NCBI GenBank assembly: GCA_026225095.1
Contig: JAMFSC010000078.1
Coordinates: 1-55,054 of the forward strand
Reading direction: 5' to 3'
Length of the DNA: 55,054 bases
Origin: a bacterium
Lineage (GTDB): Bacteria > Acidobacteriota > Terriglobia > Terriglobales > Acidobacteriaceae
In this document: positions 26,981-36,641 of the stretch, in pieces
Position numbering within the stretch: the first letter of the stretch is position 1
Layout of the letters: each line of letters opens with the position of its first letter
Position numbers and translations under genes: made by a program
Notes under the pieces: generated by a model
Told to the model about the DNA's origin: nothing
The model's database searches: none
The model's input: only the letters and a program-made list of their open reading frames with translations

Positions 26981-27964
26981 ATGAGTGAACTTCTCACAGT
27001 TCGGAAGCCTCGGGATTACGCTAAAGAACGTAAGGCGGCTATCGAGGCAAGCGTTGATCGCGTCGTGTCGTTGCGCGATGATCGAGACACAGGAGCTCTG
27101 GGTGATGAAGTTATTAAGATGGCCCAGGCGCTCATTCTTTGCACTCTCCCGTATCGCCCAACCACTGAACGTCAGGTCGTACGCTCCGCGCGACTAAGTG
27201 ATGGATCCACCCTCCGCGTGACATTCACTGCCGGAATCAACGGCGTCGATATGGCGTTTGGCAACGATCGACACCTGATGGCCTGGCTTTTTGATAAGGC
27301 AATTAACTCGGACACTGCGTTCGTCACCATAAAGAGTGCCAGTGACTATCTTAGGGAGACCGGAAAGAGCCGGAATGGAGATAGAGTCAAGGAACTCGCT
27401 GCCCGTCTCAGTCGTCTCACCGGCCTCGTGATCGGTATTGAACGTCGCAGCGCGGGCTCTACGCAAACAGTCATGCTTCCAATGATTGCGTCGTCTAACC
27501 TGCCCAACAACCTCACGGTCCAGTTGAAAGCAGAAAACAATGGTCAGAAGTCCATTCCTGGCCTTGAGAATCCATTCGGAATACAGCTTGAGGAACGTTT
27601 CTTCCAAGATATCAAGAAGCATCACGTCGCCATCCCACGGCGACTCTGGATGCAACTACAAGGTCAAAAGGGTGGCCCGCAGCTAACGGATCTCCTCACT
27701 TTCTTCGTGTATCGATGCTATTGCGCTCAAAGTGAGACGGTTATCCCCTGGGCTGGCTTACGCGAGCAGTTCCCACAGGATGATAGCAATCCGCGGCGCT
27801 TCAAAGTCAGTGTGAAGAAGGCTATCACTCAACTCAGGGTCGTCTGGCCTGAGATCCGAATCGATGTCATCAAGGAGGGCGTCTGGTTGGACAGAGCAGT
27901 ACAGCCATTGCTTCCCGATGACCCTACCAAGAAACGAGTAAGACGGCTAAGTGCCTCACATTGA
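26981..27964 (+). CDS. repA: RepA-like plasmid replication initiator
   Basis: A 327-residue protein resembling the plasmid-encoded RepA family (Pfam RepA/RPA type). Features are YRPTTERQVVRSARLSDGST (N-terminal part), TVIKS-like strand ahead of DYLRETGKSRNGDRVKELAA, the SRLTGLVIGIERR block, NPFGIQLEERFFQDI, and a C-terminal winged-helix-like region FKVSVKKAITQLRVVWPEI. It should bind the iterons that begin 13 nt after its stop and open the origin. Its codon usage and lower GC differ from the surface-protein locus to the right, in keeping with a replicon backbone of different origin. Family naming is from pattern recall. Confidence 0.8.
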   Translation: MSELLTVRKPRDYAKERKAAIEASVDRVVSLRDDRDTGALGDEVIKMAQALILCTLPYRPTTERQVVRSARLSDGSTLRVTFTAGINGVDMAFGNDRHLMAWLFDKAINSDTAFVTIKSASDYLRETGKSRNGDRVKELAARLSRLTGLVIGIERRSAGSTQTVMLPMIASSNLPNNLTVQLKAENNGQKSIPGLENPFGIQLEERFFQDIKKHHVAIPRRLWMQLQGQKGGPQLTDLLTFFVYRCYCAQSETVIPWAGLREQFPQDDSNPRRFKVSVKKAITQLRVVWPEIRIDVIKEGVWLDRAVQPLLPDDPTKKRVRRLSASH

Positions 27965-27976
27965 GTAGTTAAGCGC

Positions 27977-28437
27977 GGACCTTCTGCGTACAACTTGATC
28001 TAATTCACCACATGCTTTCCGTTCTGGGAGTGGACCTTCCGCGTACACCTTCATCTGCACACACTCTTTGGCGCGCTTTACTCACCGATTTCTACCATTC
28101 CCGTAGATTGTTCGGACCTTCCGCGTACGCTCACCTACATCTCATGAGTATCGAGTCGGGTTTGTAAGCGCGGATCTGGCACGCGTGTTTTCGGACTCTC
28201 CGCGTACGTTTAGAAAAATCCAGCTCTAAACGGGCAACTGAGAGCGGGGTCTGAGGCGGACCTTCCGCGTACACTGGATTCAGAGCTTGAGCCAAGCTCC
28301 CTCAAAAGCCAGTCAAAACCAGCAAAACCCGAAGACCTTTCGCGTACAACTCTTCGGATTCTCCGCGTACGCACGTTGGACCTTCCGCGTACACGTGCCG
28401 GACCTTCCGCGTATTTCCACCGGACCTTCCGAGTACT
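27977..28437 (+). repeat. Iteron array, ten direct copies (replication origin)
   Basis: A 16-nt unit close to GGACCTTCCGCGTACA recurs at 27977, 28032, 28114, 28193, 28258, 28333, 28356, 28378, 28400 and 28422. Variation is concentrated in positions 5-8 and in the final bases. The last five are spaced 22-23 nt (two helical turns), the first ones 55-82 nt. All are in one orientation downstream of the initiator gene, as expected of an iteron-regulated theta origin. Copies at 28193 and 28356 carry CTCTCC or TTCTCC in place of CCTTCC. Confidence 0.88.
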
Positions 28438-29094
28438 CCTTAATAGGAAGCAAGAGGAACAAGTGATTGCAAGAGATGCATGTGAGTAGCAGGTGTTTGT
28501 TGCGCCGCAAAAGTGGACACAAACGCAAGAGACAAGCGCAACAACTTCCTGTTGAAGTGCAAGCGCGGTGAAACAGGTCAGCCGCCCCCCGGCCATAGCC
28601 GCGGAGAAGTCCTAGGAGTCCCGCAGAGCGATTCTCGGCCATTAGTTCAACCCTGACATCGTCTGTACAGTTCCGATCTCTTGCGCGTCAAAATTAGGGG
28701 CTTCCGTTCCACACCCAAACAGATGCCAAACCAGTAAGCAACTTCCACAAAACGCACGGACAGATTCTCAAGCACACGCCGGGTTCCACCTTTGAAGTGG
28801 TCGGGCGAGTTCTCGAGGGGTGTACGCGGAAGGTCCGAAGTACTGCGGGGCCGCTGTGACGCTAGCTAAAAGCCGTTCTGCTGAAGGTGTGGTTTGTCTC
28901 TTTATTAGCCAGTCACTGGTAAGACCACTTGGCTTTCATCTTCTAAAGAAGTGGTATGAAATCGCCGTTTTTTGCGAGCTTCCTGCATCCATGGTGTTCT
29001 AAAAGGGTTAGTGCGCAATGATCAAAATCTCCCAATGTTTTAACCAGAAGCTTTTTGTGCGCAGAATGTGGGCCGTTGCGCGGTAAAACTGGAC
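28438..29094. other. Gene-free stretch after the iteron array
   Basis: No convincing gene is seen. It includes an inverted iteron copy (28821-28836) and some AT-richer sequence near 28850-29000 that could serve as the unwinding region, although no DnaA box was found by eye. Confidence 0.4.
28821..28836 (-). repeat. Single inverted iteron copy
   Basis: The bases are an exact reverse complement of the consensus GGACCTTCCGCGTACA, about 385 nt after the last direct copy. An isolated opposed copy is common near iteron origins, where it can take part in looping or handcuffing by the initiator. It may define the far edge of the origin. Confidence 0.8.
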
Positions 29095-29275
29095 AGCGGG
29101 CGCTGAGTCGAAAGTCTGGTCCTGATAGCCGCCATCGCTTCATACCTTGCGCTCTTCGCCATGAAGCAAGTCCGGCAGCATGTGCTTGTCGCGACGCTTG
29201 CCGCCGTGGTCGCGACCGAATGGGGTGTGCCCTCCTTGCTGTCGACGCCGATGTGCTCCTTCAGCCCTGGACTTC
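29095..29275 (-). pseudogene. IS5-family transposase remnant
   Basis: On the minus strand one frame gives GLKEHIGVDSKEGTPHSVAT, then a frame change leads to DKHMLPDLLHGEERKV. A TGA then interrupts, followed by SDGGYQ in frame. These are the HIGVD...LPDLLHGEE...GDxGYxG blocks of IS5-family DDE transposases, broken by a frameshift and a stop. The 5' and 3' parts are missing. It marks an old insertion beside the plasmid origin. Confidence 0.7.
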
Positions 29276-29417
29276 TTTGTTTCGCCGGGAGTTAGAGCAG
29301 ATTCGCTGAAGGTGTAGGGTTCTGGGTCGGGTACCGTGGCGCTCCCGCCCACCTTAGCGACGATGAGACGTGTCGCGAAGGTGGGGCACCCAACTCTATA
29401 CCAACAGGCAATCCGAT

Positions 29418-30440
29418 CTAGTGCGTCACAGAAGGCTTCAACCTTTGTGCGAGCCATCCGGAGAAGTCATCTTTTGCCCAGGCTCTTGCCTGTAAAGCCC
29501 GGTCCGGAAAGCGAACCACTTCATCAGCGCGTGGCGCGGCCGCAGCGATCTTATCTCTTGCTGCGGGCGGTGTGACCGCATCTTCCGTGACCTGCTCAAT
29601 GCGGAGTGCCCGGTCCTTCAGTTGTGCGAGATAGTTCACCGGATCCAGGGTAGAGACCTTGCGCAAAAAGGCCGGCTTGAGATACGCATCGCGTTCCTGC
29701 TCAGGGATCTGCTTCGATTCCTTCAACCAGTCGGGCCAATCTCCCCACGGATCGATCAGGTCGAGCGCGATGATGCGCCGGTCGGCGGCCGCGGCCAGGA
29801 TGGCGATGGCACCTCCGGACCCATGTCCGACCATCCCGACATGCGTCATATCCAGATCGTCACGCTTGGCGAGATAGTTCAATACCATCTGAACGTCGTG
29901 GGTGGAGGAAGCGAGTGCCTCCTGCAACTCGCTCACGAACCACTCCTTCATGGGTCGCGGCGCATGGAAGCGTTGTCCTGCCAACGCCGAGACAAAACCT
30001 GCTGCTGCCATACCATTCTGCTGGACCCTGCTGCACCAATCGTCTCCGCGAAACCGATCCTCGTCGGCCGTGTAGTTGAAGAGATACAGAACCACAGGCG
30101 GCCTGGCCACGCCAAGAGGCCGTATGACGTAAAGATCAATCGGATCGCCGAACCTCCATTGCATCCGAAGCAACTCGCGGGTGCAACCGGGCAACTCGAC
30201 TTTGCTCAAAGGAACACCGCCGGTCGACCAAAGGGGAAGCTGGCTTTTTTCCAGTGAGATTGTAGTCCAGTCTTCGGGGCGTGGCACCTCGGTGGCCGGG
30301 GGCGAAGATGTGTCGGCCGGCGGCTCGACCCATGGTGTGGCCGGTGCCTGCACCGGGGCGGTGGCCTGGGCACCCAGGCGCATGAGCGGAAGAGTCATTT
30401 CAATCATGATGATCAGCGTGATGGCGATCTTAGCTTTCAT
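29418..30440 (-). CDS. Secreted alpha/beta-hydrolase-fold protein
   Basis: A 340-residue exported protein. ATG at 30440 is chosen because a GGAG site lies upstream and a signal peptide follows (hydrophobic about 5-24, LGAQ). The fold is suggested by VVLYLFNYTADEDRF (oxyanion-side strand), THVGMVGHGSGGAIAIL (nucleophile elbow) and DLIDPWGDWPDWL. At the elbow the sequence is H206-G207-S208 within GHGSGG. The usual G-x-S-x-G serine position is Gly and a Ser follows it. It may use S208, or be a non-hydrolytic member. No recognised subfamily; function unknown. Confidence 0.8.
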   Translation of the reverse strand: MKAKIAITLIIMIEMTLPLMRLGAQATAPVQAPATPWVEPPADTSSPPATEVPRPEDWTTISLEKSQLPLWSTGGVPLSKVELPGCTRELLRMQWRFGDPIDLYVIRPLGVARPPVVLYLFNYTADEDRFRGDDWCSRVQQNGMAAAGFVSALAGQRFHAPRPMKEWFVSELQEALASSTHDVQMVLNYLAKRDDLDMTHVGMVGHGSGGAIAILAAAADRRIIALDLIDPWGDWPDWLKESKQIPEQERDAYLKPAFLRKVSTLDPVNYLAQLKDRALRIEQVTEDAVTPPAARDKIAAAAPRADEVVRFPDRALQARAWAKDDFSGWLAQRLKPSVTH

Positions 30441-30544
30441 TGCTTCAACTCCCTGGGTGAGTGGCTGGAGGCGAGCGAGCGCTGTGGTGAACAAGCTCTG
30501 AGTTTCGATGGCCGGTTCCGATCGGCGTCTAACCGCCTTCGCAA

Positions 30545-30583
30545 CAGAAAATTGGCAGACCCGCCATATAGGCCGAGTCTGCC
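30545..30583 (-). terminator. Rho-independent terminator of the secreted-protein gene
   Basis: On the minus strand a stem GGCAGAC...GTCTGCC (arms 30577-30583 and 30554-30560, with further partial pairing inside) is followed by AATTTTCT. It lies 45 nt after the stop of the gene at 30628 and before the next minus-strand start at 30440. Confidence 0.75.
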
Positions 30584-30627
30584 CTCTTGATATTGAGGCA
30601 CGTATTCAGGAAACCAACACCTAAAGG

Positions 30628-32301
30628 CTACTTGCGCACGCCAGTGCGACCGTTGGGACCGTGGGTCGAGCACCAGGTATTGTCCGCGGTGTAGGAATAG
30701 ACGAAGCCGCCAACATCGCCGCCAGCCTCGGTCGCGGTGCAGACGCTGGTCGTGCTGGTTCCACGCCCGTTTGCAGGCACAACGCTCTGTCCAGAAGGGG
30801 TAAAGTGGGAGTGAACCGCCCCGAGGTTACTAGCTTTGACGAAGTCCGGGTGTGTGCTGGTGATCGCGACAAAGTTCTGTGCCGCATTCGCCAGCGCCGT
30901 TACCGTGGCGCTCGCCGAGGAGCCGACATTCACAAGGCGCAGCGAAGACCACATGGGATAGCTTCCGTTGGCTACGTTGTTCAAGGTAACGTTGGCGATG
31001 TCGGCGGAGGTGGTGGGGATGGTTCCGGTATAGGTGTGGCCGGTGGTGTACAGGGGATCGATTCCATCGATCGTCATGTACTTCGCGTAAGGTGCTGCGG
31101 CGCTGGTAAAGTTCTTGAAGTTGCCAACGCTCCAGAACCCATAGCCGAGGCTGCTGTTGGTGGCGGTAGCGCTGATCTGTGCAAGTTCCTGACCGGTGCC
31201 GATCGCTCGTTGACGAGCTCCGCCGCTGGTGGTCGCAAAGATGAGCGGATTCTTCAGGGGAAGGGTTCCGTTGCAGTTCACCTGGGTGGTCGGCTGATTG
31301 ACGCCCACGTCCTGGGAGGTCTTGAACGTGTATCCGGACGCGTCCGCCATCGTCCTGTTGGGAGCGTTGTACTCCATGGTGTTGTAGGTTCCGGAGAGCG
31401 GCTCGCGAACCCAGACGAATGCGGGCGATCCGGTTCCAGTGGAGGAGGCTGTCTGGTCAGTCCACGAATAGGTTCCATCGAGGAACTTCGCAAGGGTGGC
31501 GCTGGTGATCTGGGTTGTGGCCGTGCCGTCGTTGAACCCGGACGAACTGCTTGGGCTGTTGACGACGACCAGGATCGGGGTGGCACCCAGCGGGGTCACG
31601 CTGAAGCTGGCCGGGAGGGTGAAGTCGATCACATTGAAGGAGGAGGTGCTGCCGGTGACCGCAGTCTTGATGGGGGTTCCGCCGTTGGTGTAGCCAAGTC
31701 CCAGGTACTGGGAGCCGGTCACCACGGGGGCGTTGCATCCCGCCAGTGCCCGAGTCATGGCGAACTTGGCATCCTCCGGGCGGATATCCGTTCCAGCCGC
31801 GTTGACTGCGTTGCCGTTCAGGGCCGTGGCAACCGCGCTGGGCAGGGCGATCTCGCCGGAGCTCAGGATGAGGTTTGCCGGTGCCGGGTTCGTTGTCGGG
31901 TAGGCGATGGAGCAGGTCGCTGAATTGGACGCATTGAAGAGGCAGCGGTTGCCTACGACTGAGTCGGTCTGGAGATACGCATAGATGCTGTACGGTGCGA
32001 TGGGCGCTGCGCAGGTTCCGCCAGTAGCTCCCGTCGTCCAGGCCACGAAGGCATTGCCGGTGTCGGTGAGGGAGGTGGGGGTTGAGGTGTCCTTGGCGAC
32101 TGCGCCAGCACCGCTCCAGACGCAGGGTACGCCAAGACCGGCCGGGGAAGACGTTGTGGGAGTGACGGTCGCCAGGCCAAGCTCCAGGAAGATGGCGGAA
32201 GAGCCCAACGCGTTAAAAGCTGCCGTTTGAGCGCCAGCACTGGCGTTCAACGCACCGAGCGCGAGGGCAAGGACGAGTGATCCTTTGAGGATGTTGTTCA
32301 C
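30628..32301 (-). CDS. Secreted protein, possibly phosphate-binding-protein-like
   Basis: A 557-residue exported protein. GTG at 32301 is chosen because AAGGAG lies upstream and the signal peptide follows directly (NNILKGSLVLALALGALNAS, AGAQ cleavage); the frame stays open farther upstream without sense. The late segment IANVTLNNVANGSYPMWSSL is reminiscent of the PBP-like/PstS domain (a VxNGSYPLW motif found near the end of such domains). Otherwise it is rich in Ser/Thr/Asn and has few charged residues. No lipobox. Homologues may be surface or periplasmic binding proteins. The assignment is tentative. It is divergent to the big lipoprotein at 32964. Confidence 0.72.
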   Translation of the reverse strand: MNNILKGSLVLALALGALNASAGAQTAAFNALGSSAIFLELGLATVTPTTSSPAGLGVPCVWSGAGAVAKDTSTPTSLTDTGNAFVAWTTGATGGTCAAPIAPYSIYAYLQTDSVVGNRCLFNASNSATCSIAYPTTNPAPANLILSSGEIALPSAVATALNGNAVNAAGTDIRPEDAKFAMTRALAGCNAPVVTGSQYLGLGYTNGGTPIKTAVTGSTSSFNVIDFTLPASFSVTPLGATPILVVVNSPSSSSGFNDGTATTQITSATLAKFLDGTYSWTDQTASSTGTGSPAFVWVREPLSGTYNTMEYNAPNRTMADASGYTFKTSQDVGVNQPTTQVNCNGTLPLKNPLIFATTSGGARQRAIGTGQELAQISATATNSSLGYGFWSVGNFKNFTSAAAPYAKYMTIDGIDPLYTTGHTYTGTIPTTSADIANVTLNNVANGSYPMWSSLRLVNVGSSASATVTALANAAQNFVAITSTHPDFVKASNLGAVHSHFTPSGQSVVPANGRGTSTTSVCTATEAGGDVGGFVYSYTADNTWCSTHGPNGRTGVRK

Positions 32302-32963
32302 GGTATTGCTCCTTGATTGTTCTCTGGTTGGGGGGAGGTAAGCCACGTTTGCATCGGCGTCCGGGCAGCAGCCTGAGGTACAGGAACGGCCTGGCGCCGG
32401 GGCGAGGGAGACAAACATGTCGACTGCGTTCCGCGGGAGATATCAAGAGGAGAGGTGACATGCCTGAGGCGCTTTTATGTTGCTCCTGGCGCTTCTGTCT
32501 GGGTTAACGGAGCACGACGGAGGATCTCAATGGTCGCGCTCGTGGATTTACCAAAGCTCAATCGTAGATTCACAAAGGGGCAGGTTCGTTGGATCGGCGC
32601 CGGCGGGTGGGCCTCGGGAGATCAGAGCTCACCGCAACGACCGCGGCGCGCTATTTTCACGTAAGCGTAATAACAGTGGGGCTGCTGTCGTGTAGAAACG
32701 AAGCATTCCCTTTCCTCGCCCGTGTCAAGCTCTGTCGAGTTGGCTTCAGGGTTGCGTTCCCGGAAATTCAGAGAGCTTCCTCCCCTCACACAAAAAACAA
32801 ATATTTACAAAACTGCCGTTGAGAAATGACGCGCTCAAATGTCATTGCTGGTGTGGGTCGTCAAGACCCAATCACTCCTCGCCGCTGGCGCTCCCCGTTT
32901 TGCTGATAGGGAGGCTGTGCGTTCCGGGAGCAGAGGCAACTCGAGTCAGAACCTGGAGGCTTT
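32302..32963. other. Divergent intergenic region, about 660 bp
   Basis: No gene is supported. It lies between two divergently transcribed exported-protein genes and should hold both promoters. The last 150 nt are AT-richer (near 32795-32820). No clear repeat was found. Confidence 0.4.
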
Positions 32964-35900
32964 GTGCAATTTTCGTCGAAGAGGACTTTAGGCCGGTTGG
33001 TCGTGTTGGTCGTGGCGCTCGGGGGCCTGATGGCGGTCGCAGGCTGTGGTACGTCGCCCACTCCAGACACATTGACGGCGAGCCCGGCCTTCAAGCCAGG
33101 CGGCGGAACCTATAGCTCTTCGCAGACCGTGACCATCACCGACTCGACGGCCGGCGCGGTCCTCTATTGCACGACCGACGGCACGACGCCCACGACCTCA
33201 TCGCCGCAGTGCAGCCAGCCGACGACCGTCTTCAAGTCGGAGTATCTCCAGGCGATGGCCGTCGCTCCGGGCATGGCGGCCAGTGCGGTTGCATCGGCTG
33301 GTTACACCATCAACCTGGCGGCCACGGCGACTCCGACCTTTTCGATTGGCGGGGGCACCTATACGTCCGCGCAGACGGTGGCGATCAGCGATGCAACCAC
33401 CGGGGCCAACATCTTTTACACCACGGATGGAACCACTCCGACGTCTTCTTCCACCTTGTATTCGGGGCCGATCGCCGTGTCTACGAACGAGACCATCAGC
33501 GCGATCGCGGTGGCGTCGGGATACAACAACAGCGGCGTGGCTGTTGCCTCCTACGCGATCAACCTGGTGATCGCGCCCCCCACGCTCTCGCCCGTGGGTG
33601 GCACGTACACCACCGCGCAGACGGTGACGATCAGCGATGCGACGGCCGGGGTGCAGATCTACTACACCACCAATGGAAGCGCGCCGAGCGCCTCGAACGG
33701 GACCTTGTATACGACCGCGATTCCAGTAGGCGCGACCGCGACGATCCAGGCTGTTGCGGTGTTGAGCGGCCATGCCAACAGCGCGATCGCATCCGCCACC
33801 TACACGCTCAACACGACGCCGCTCGCGACGCCGACGTTCTCGCCTGCGCCAGGGAGCTACAACGCCGCGCAGACGGTGACGCTCAGCGATACCGCTGCCG
33901 GAGTGTCTCTCTTCTACACCATCGACGGAAGTACGCCATCCGCGTCCTCCACACCGTACAACGGTCCCATCAACGTAGCGGCCACGGAGGTGGTCAAGTC
34001 GATTGCGATCTTGAGCGGCTATCCGAACAGCGCGGTGGCATCCGGAACCTACGTTGTTACCACGCCGCTCACCGCCACCCTCACATTTTCTCCCGCGGCG
34101 GGCACCTACCACGCTGTGCAGACGGTGACCATCAGCAACTCGGCATCGGGAGCCTCTATTTACTACACCACCGACGGCACCACGCCGACTGCGTCCTCGA
34201 CGCTGTACAACGGCCCCATCACGGTCTCCGGGAACGAGACGATCCAGGCGGTCGCCGTGGAAAGCGGCTTCACGAATAGCGCCGTTGCCACAGCCGCCTA
34301 TGTGATCAGCCTGAACCCGGCCCCAACGCCCACCTTCTCTCCGGCTCCGGGAACCTATCTGTCCGCGCAGAGCGTGACGATCGGCGACTCCCAGAGCGGC
34401 GCGGTGATCTACTACACCACCGATGGAAGCGCACCGACCACCACCTCCCCGACCTACAGCAGCGCCATCTCCGTGACGGCTGGCGCGACCATCAAAGCCA
34501 TCGCCCTGGCCCCGGGCTTCGACAGCAGCTCGGTAGCGGTCGGAACCTACAACGTTTTCACGAACTCCGCCACACTCACGGGCACCGTTATGACCGGAAC
34601 GAATCCGGTGAGCGGCGCCACGATTCAGCTCTACGCGGCGGGACAGACCGGCTATGGATCAAAGGGCACCGCGCTGATCCCAGTCTCGACGTCCGCGACC
34701 ACCACCAGCAATGGGGGATTCGCCTTCACCTACGGCTGTCCGGCAGCACCCGGCGATCAGATGTACCTGGTCGCGACCGGTGGCGACAGCGGAGCAGGTC
34801 CCAACGCCGGGCTGGCGCTCATGACGGCGCTGGGATCGTGTCACAACTCGAATCTTCCGGCCAGCATCGTGGTGAACGAGGCGACCACGGTGGCTTCGGT
34901 TTACTCGCTGGCGCAGTTCGAGTCGCTGCCGGCTACGGGAAACGGGATTGTGATCGGCACTAGCGCGACCAATGCGATCGGCCTCGCGAACGCGATGAAG
35001 ACGGTTCCCAACCTGGTGGACCTGCCGACCGGAACTGTACTGGCGATTACGCCCTTCTATCAGCGGCTGGGAAGCGCTTCGGGTGGACTTCTCGACAGCA
35101 GCTATGTTCCGCAGGCTCGCATCGATACGCTGGCGAACATGCTGAACGGCTGCGCACACTCCAACGGTGTGGGCTCAGGCTGCAGCAGTCTCTTCAGCGC
35201 TGCGACCATTCCCTCCTCGACCGCGCCCCTCGATACGCTGCAGGCGATGCTGAACATCGCGCAGCATCCTGGAACCAACGCCGCCGGGGTGTACGCGGTG
35301 GCGTCGCCCAGTGGACCCTTTCAGCCCGCGCTGACTTCCTCTCCCAGCGATTGGACGCTCGCCCTGACCTTCCAGGGCGGAGGGCTGGGCACGGTGCCAA
35401 ACGACACTTCGGGGAATGGTGGCGCGGCTGTCCTCGGCCTGGCGATCGACGCGACGGGAAACATCTGGCTTCCCGTGCAAAACTTATGTGCGAACGCGAC
35501 TTTCAACAGCTTTGCGGACGGTGTCGTGAAGTTCGACAACCAGGGCAATGCGGTCTCGCCCGGTCTGGCTTACGACGTCAGCAACAATTGCACAGGAGGG
35601 TTCCAGCCGACCTTCAATGGAACCCCGGTACTGTCCTCAGGGTTTGCGTCTGCGGTGACCGTGGATCTTGAAGGATCCATCTGGTTGCCAGCACCATCTG
35701 CCCTGGTCAAGATGTCCCAGGACGGAACCGTGCACCAGGGTGCCTATGGAGCTCCGCTATGTAGCAGCTTCAATACTTTGGAGGTCGATGGGGCCGACGG
35801 GGTCTGGTACAGCTGTTCGGGAGGAATTGGCGCCAATCTGGCGACCGATGGCTCATTCATTGCAGACCAGTACAAAGACGGCACAACCGTAATTGACAGC

Positions 35901-36641
35901 ATCGGCGGTATGACTCTGGATCCCGTCGGCCATCTCTGGGCGGTAACGACCCCGCATGGTAGCAGCGATTCCAACATCTCCGAGTTTGGAATCCTGGGGG
36001 TTTCTTCCACCAATCCTACCAATCCTCCCGTGGTGACCAACGACATCGCCAACACCGGCCCTGGTATGTTCTCGTCAACCGATTTGCTTGCCGATGGGGC
36101 GATGAACATCTTCGCTCCTAATCCGACGCCTGGCACGATCAGTGTTCTGGACTCAACCTCCAGTCTCACTGCCCTGACGTACCCACTTCCGACCGGCGCT
36201 TACGGCGTGACGCGGCTTGCGCTCGACGGAGCCGGAAATCTCTGGGGCGCCGCCTTCTCGGGGCAGGTCGGTGTCTTCACCGGCACCACAGTCCCCTCCT
36301 ACCTGGTGGAGATGACCAGCCCAAATCCCATCACCAGCTCCCCCGGGGGGACGATCCTCTCGCCGTCGGATTCGAGTGCGAACGTCTACGGCTACACCGG
36401 GACCGGCGGGGGCGGAGAGACGCAACCGATCCTGGCAAACGTCGGCGTGTCCAATGCGTTTCAAGGCATCGCCGTGGACGGCTCCGGGAATGTCTGGGTT
36501 GCGAATTCGAACGTTGCCGATCCCTCTTTCGCGGGGGTTCCGGCGGGACAGCAGTTGGTGGAGTTTATCGGACTCGCGGCTCCCGTGGCAACGCCTACCG
36601 CGCTCGCGCTCAAGAACAACACGCTTGGAGTCCGACCGTAG
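32964..36641 (+). CDS. Large lipoprotein: chitobiase-C-like repeats, shared module, NHL-type propeller
   Basis: A 1225-residue lipoprotein with GTG start. The lipobox is MAVAGC (Cys28). Six CHB_HEX_C_1-like Ig repeats occupy about 40-530, each with GGTY.SAQTV.I.D...GA.I.YTTDG..PT and (E)TI.A.AV..G. The conserved module (about 536-790) starts LTGTVMTGTNPVSGATIQLYAAG and continues FAFTYGC, QMYLVATGGDSGAG, LMTALGSC and VVNEATTVASVYSL. The C-terminal third is an NHL/Vgb-type propeller (GLAIDATGNIWLPV, VTVDLEGSIWLP, IAVDGSGNVWVAN). The tail is VEFIGLAAPVATPTALAL...RP. It lies ahead of the sigma/anti-sigma pair; the same module recurs in the lipoproteins at 39317 and 43330. Confidence 0.86.
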   Translation: MQFSSKRTLGRLVVLVVALGGLMAVAGCGTSPTPDTLTASPAFKPGGGTYSSSQTVTITDSTAGAVLYCTTDGTTPTTSSPQCSQPTTVFKSEYLQAMAVAPGMAASAVASAGYTINLAATATPTFSIGGGTYTSAQTVAISDATTGANIFYTTDGTTPTSSSTLYSGPIAVSTNETISAIAVASGYNNSGVAVASYAINLVIAPPTLSPVGGTYTTAQTVTISDATAGVQIYYTTNGSAPSASNGTLYTTAIPVGATATIQAVAVLSGHANSAIASATYTLNTTPLATPTFSPAPGSYNAAQTVTLSDTAAGVSLFYTIDGSTPSASSTPYNGPINVAATEVVKSIAILSGYPNSAVASGTYVVTTPLTATLTFSPAAGTYHAVQTVTISNSASGASIYYTTDGTTPTASSTLYNGPITVSGNETIQAVAVESGFTNSAVATAAYVISLNPAPTPTFSPAPGTYLSAQSVTIGDSQSGAVIYYTTDGSAPTTTSPTYSSAISVTAGATIKAIALAPGFDSSSVAVGTYNVFTNSATLTGTVMTGTNPVSGATIQLYAAGQTGYGSKGTALIPVSTSATTTSNGGFAFTYGCPAAPGDQMYLVATGGDSGAGPNAGLALMTALGSCHNSNLPASIVVNEATTVASVYSLAQFESLPATGNGIVIGTSATNAIGLANAMKTVPNLVDLPTGTVLAITPFYQRLGSASGGLLDSSYVPQARIDTLANMLNGCAHSNGVGSGCSSLFSAATIPSSTAPLDTLQAMLNIAQHPGTNAAGVYAVASPSGPFQPALTSSPSDWTLALTFQGGGLGTVPNDTSGNGGAAVLGLAIDATGNIWLPVQNLCANATFNSFADGVVKFDNQGNAVSPGLAYDVSNNCTGGFQPTFNGTPVLSSGFASAVTVDLEGSIWLPAPSALVKMSQDGTVHQGAYGAPLCSSFNTLEVDGADGVWYSCSGGIGANLATDGSFIADQYKDGTTVIDSIGGMTLDPVGHLWAVTTPHGSSDSNISEFGILGVSSTNPTNPPVVTNDIANTGPGMFSSTDLLADGAMNIFAPNPTPGTISVLDSTSSLTALTYPLPTGAYGVTRLALDGAGNLWGAAFSGQVGVFTGTTVPSYLVEMTSPNPITSSPGGTILSPSDSSANVYGYTGTGGGGETQPILANVGVSNAFQGIAVDGSGNVWVANSNVADPSFAGVPAGQQLVEFIGLAAPVATPTALALKNNTLGVRP

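Noticed and set aside
27977-28437. Repeats at first resembling a CRISPR array
   Set aside because: The repeats are 16 nt, irregularly spaced, without unique spacers of constant length and without cas genes; they are iterons behind a rep gene.
28210-28642. Overlapping minus-strand open frames in the iteron area
   Set aside because: Their repeated YAEGP-like phrases arise from translating the iterons; no protein family is visible.
29140-29457. A 105-codon minus-strand frame taken as one gene
   Set aside because: Only its end matches an IS5 transposase and an upstream piece is in another frame; treated as a broken remnant.
30661-31923. A 420-codon plus-strand frame opposite the secreted protein
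   Set aside because: Gly-rich antisense shadow; the minus strand has a ribosome-binding site, a signal peptide and a terminator.
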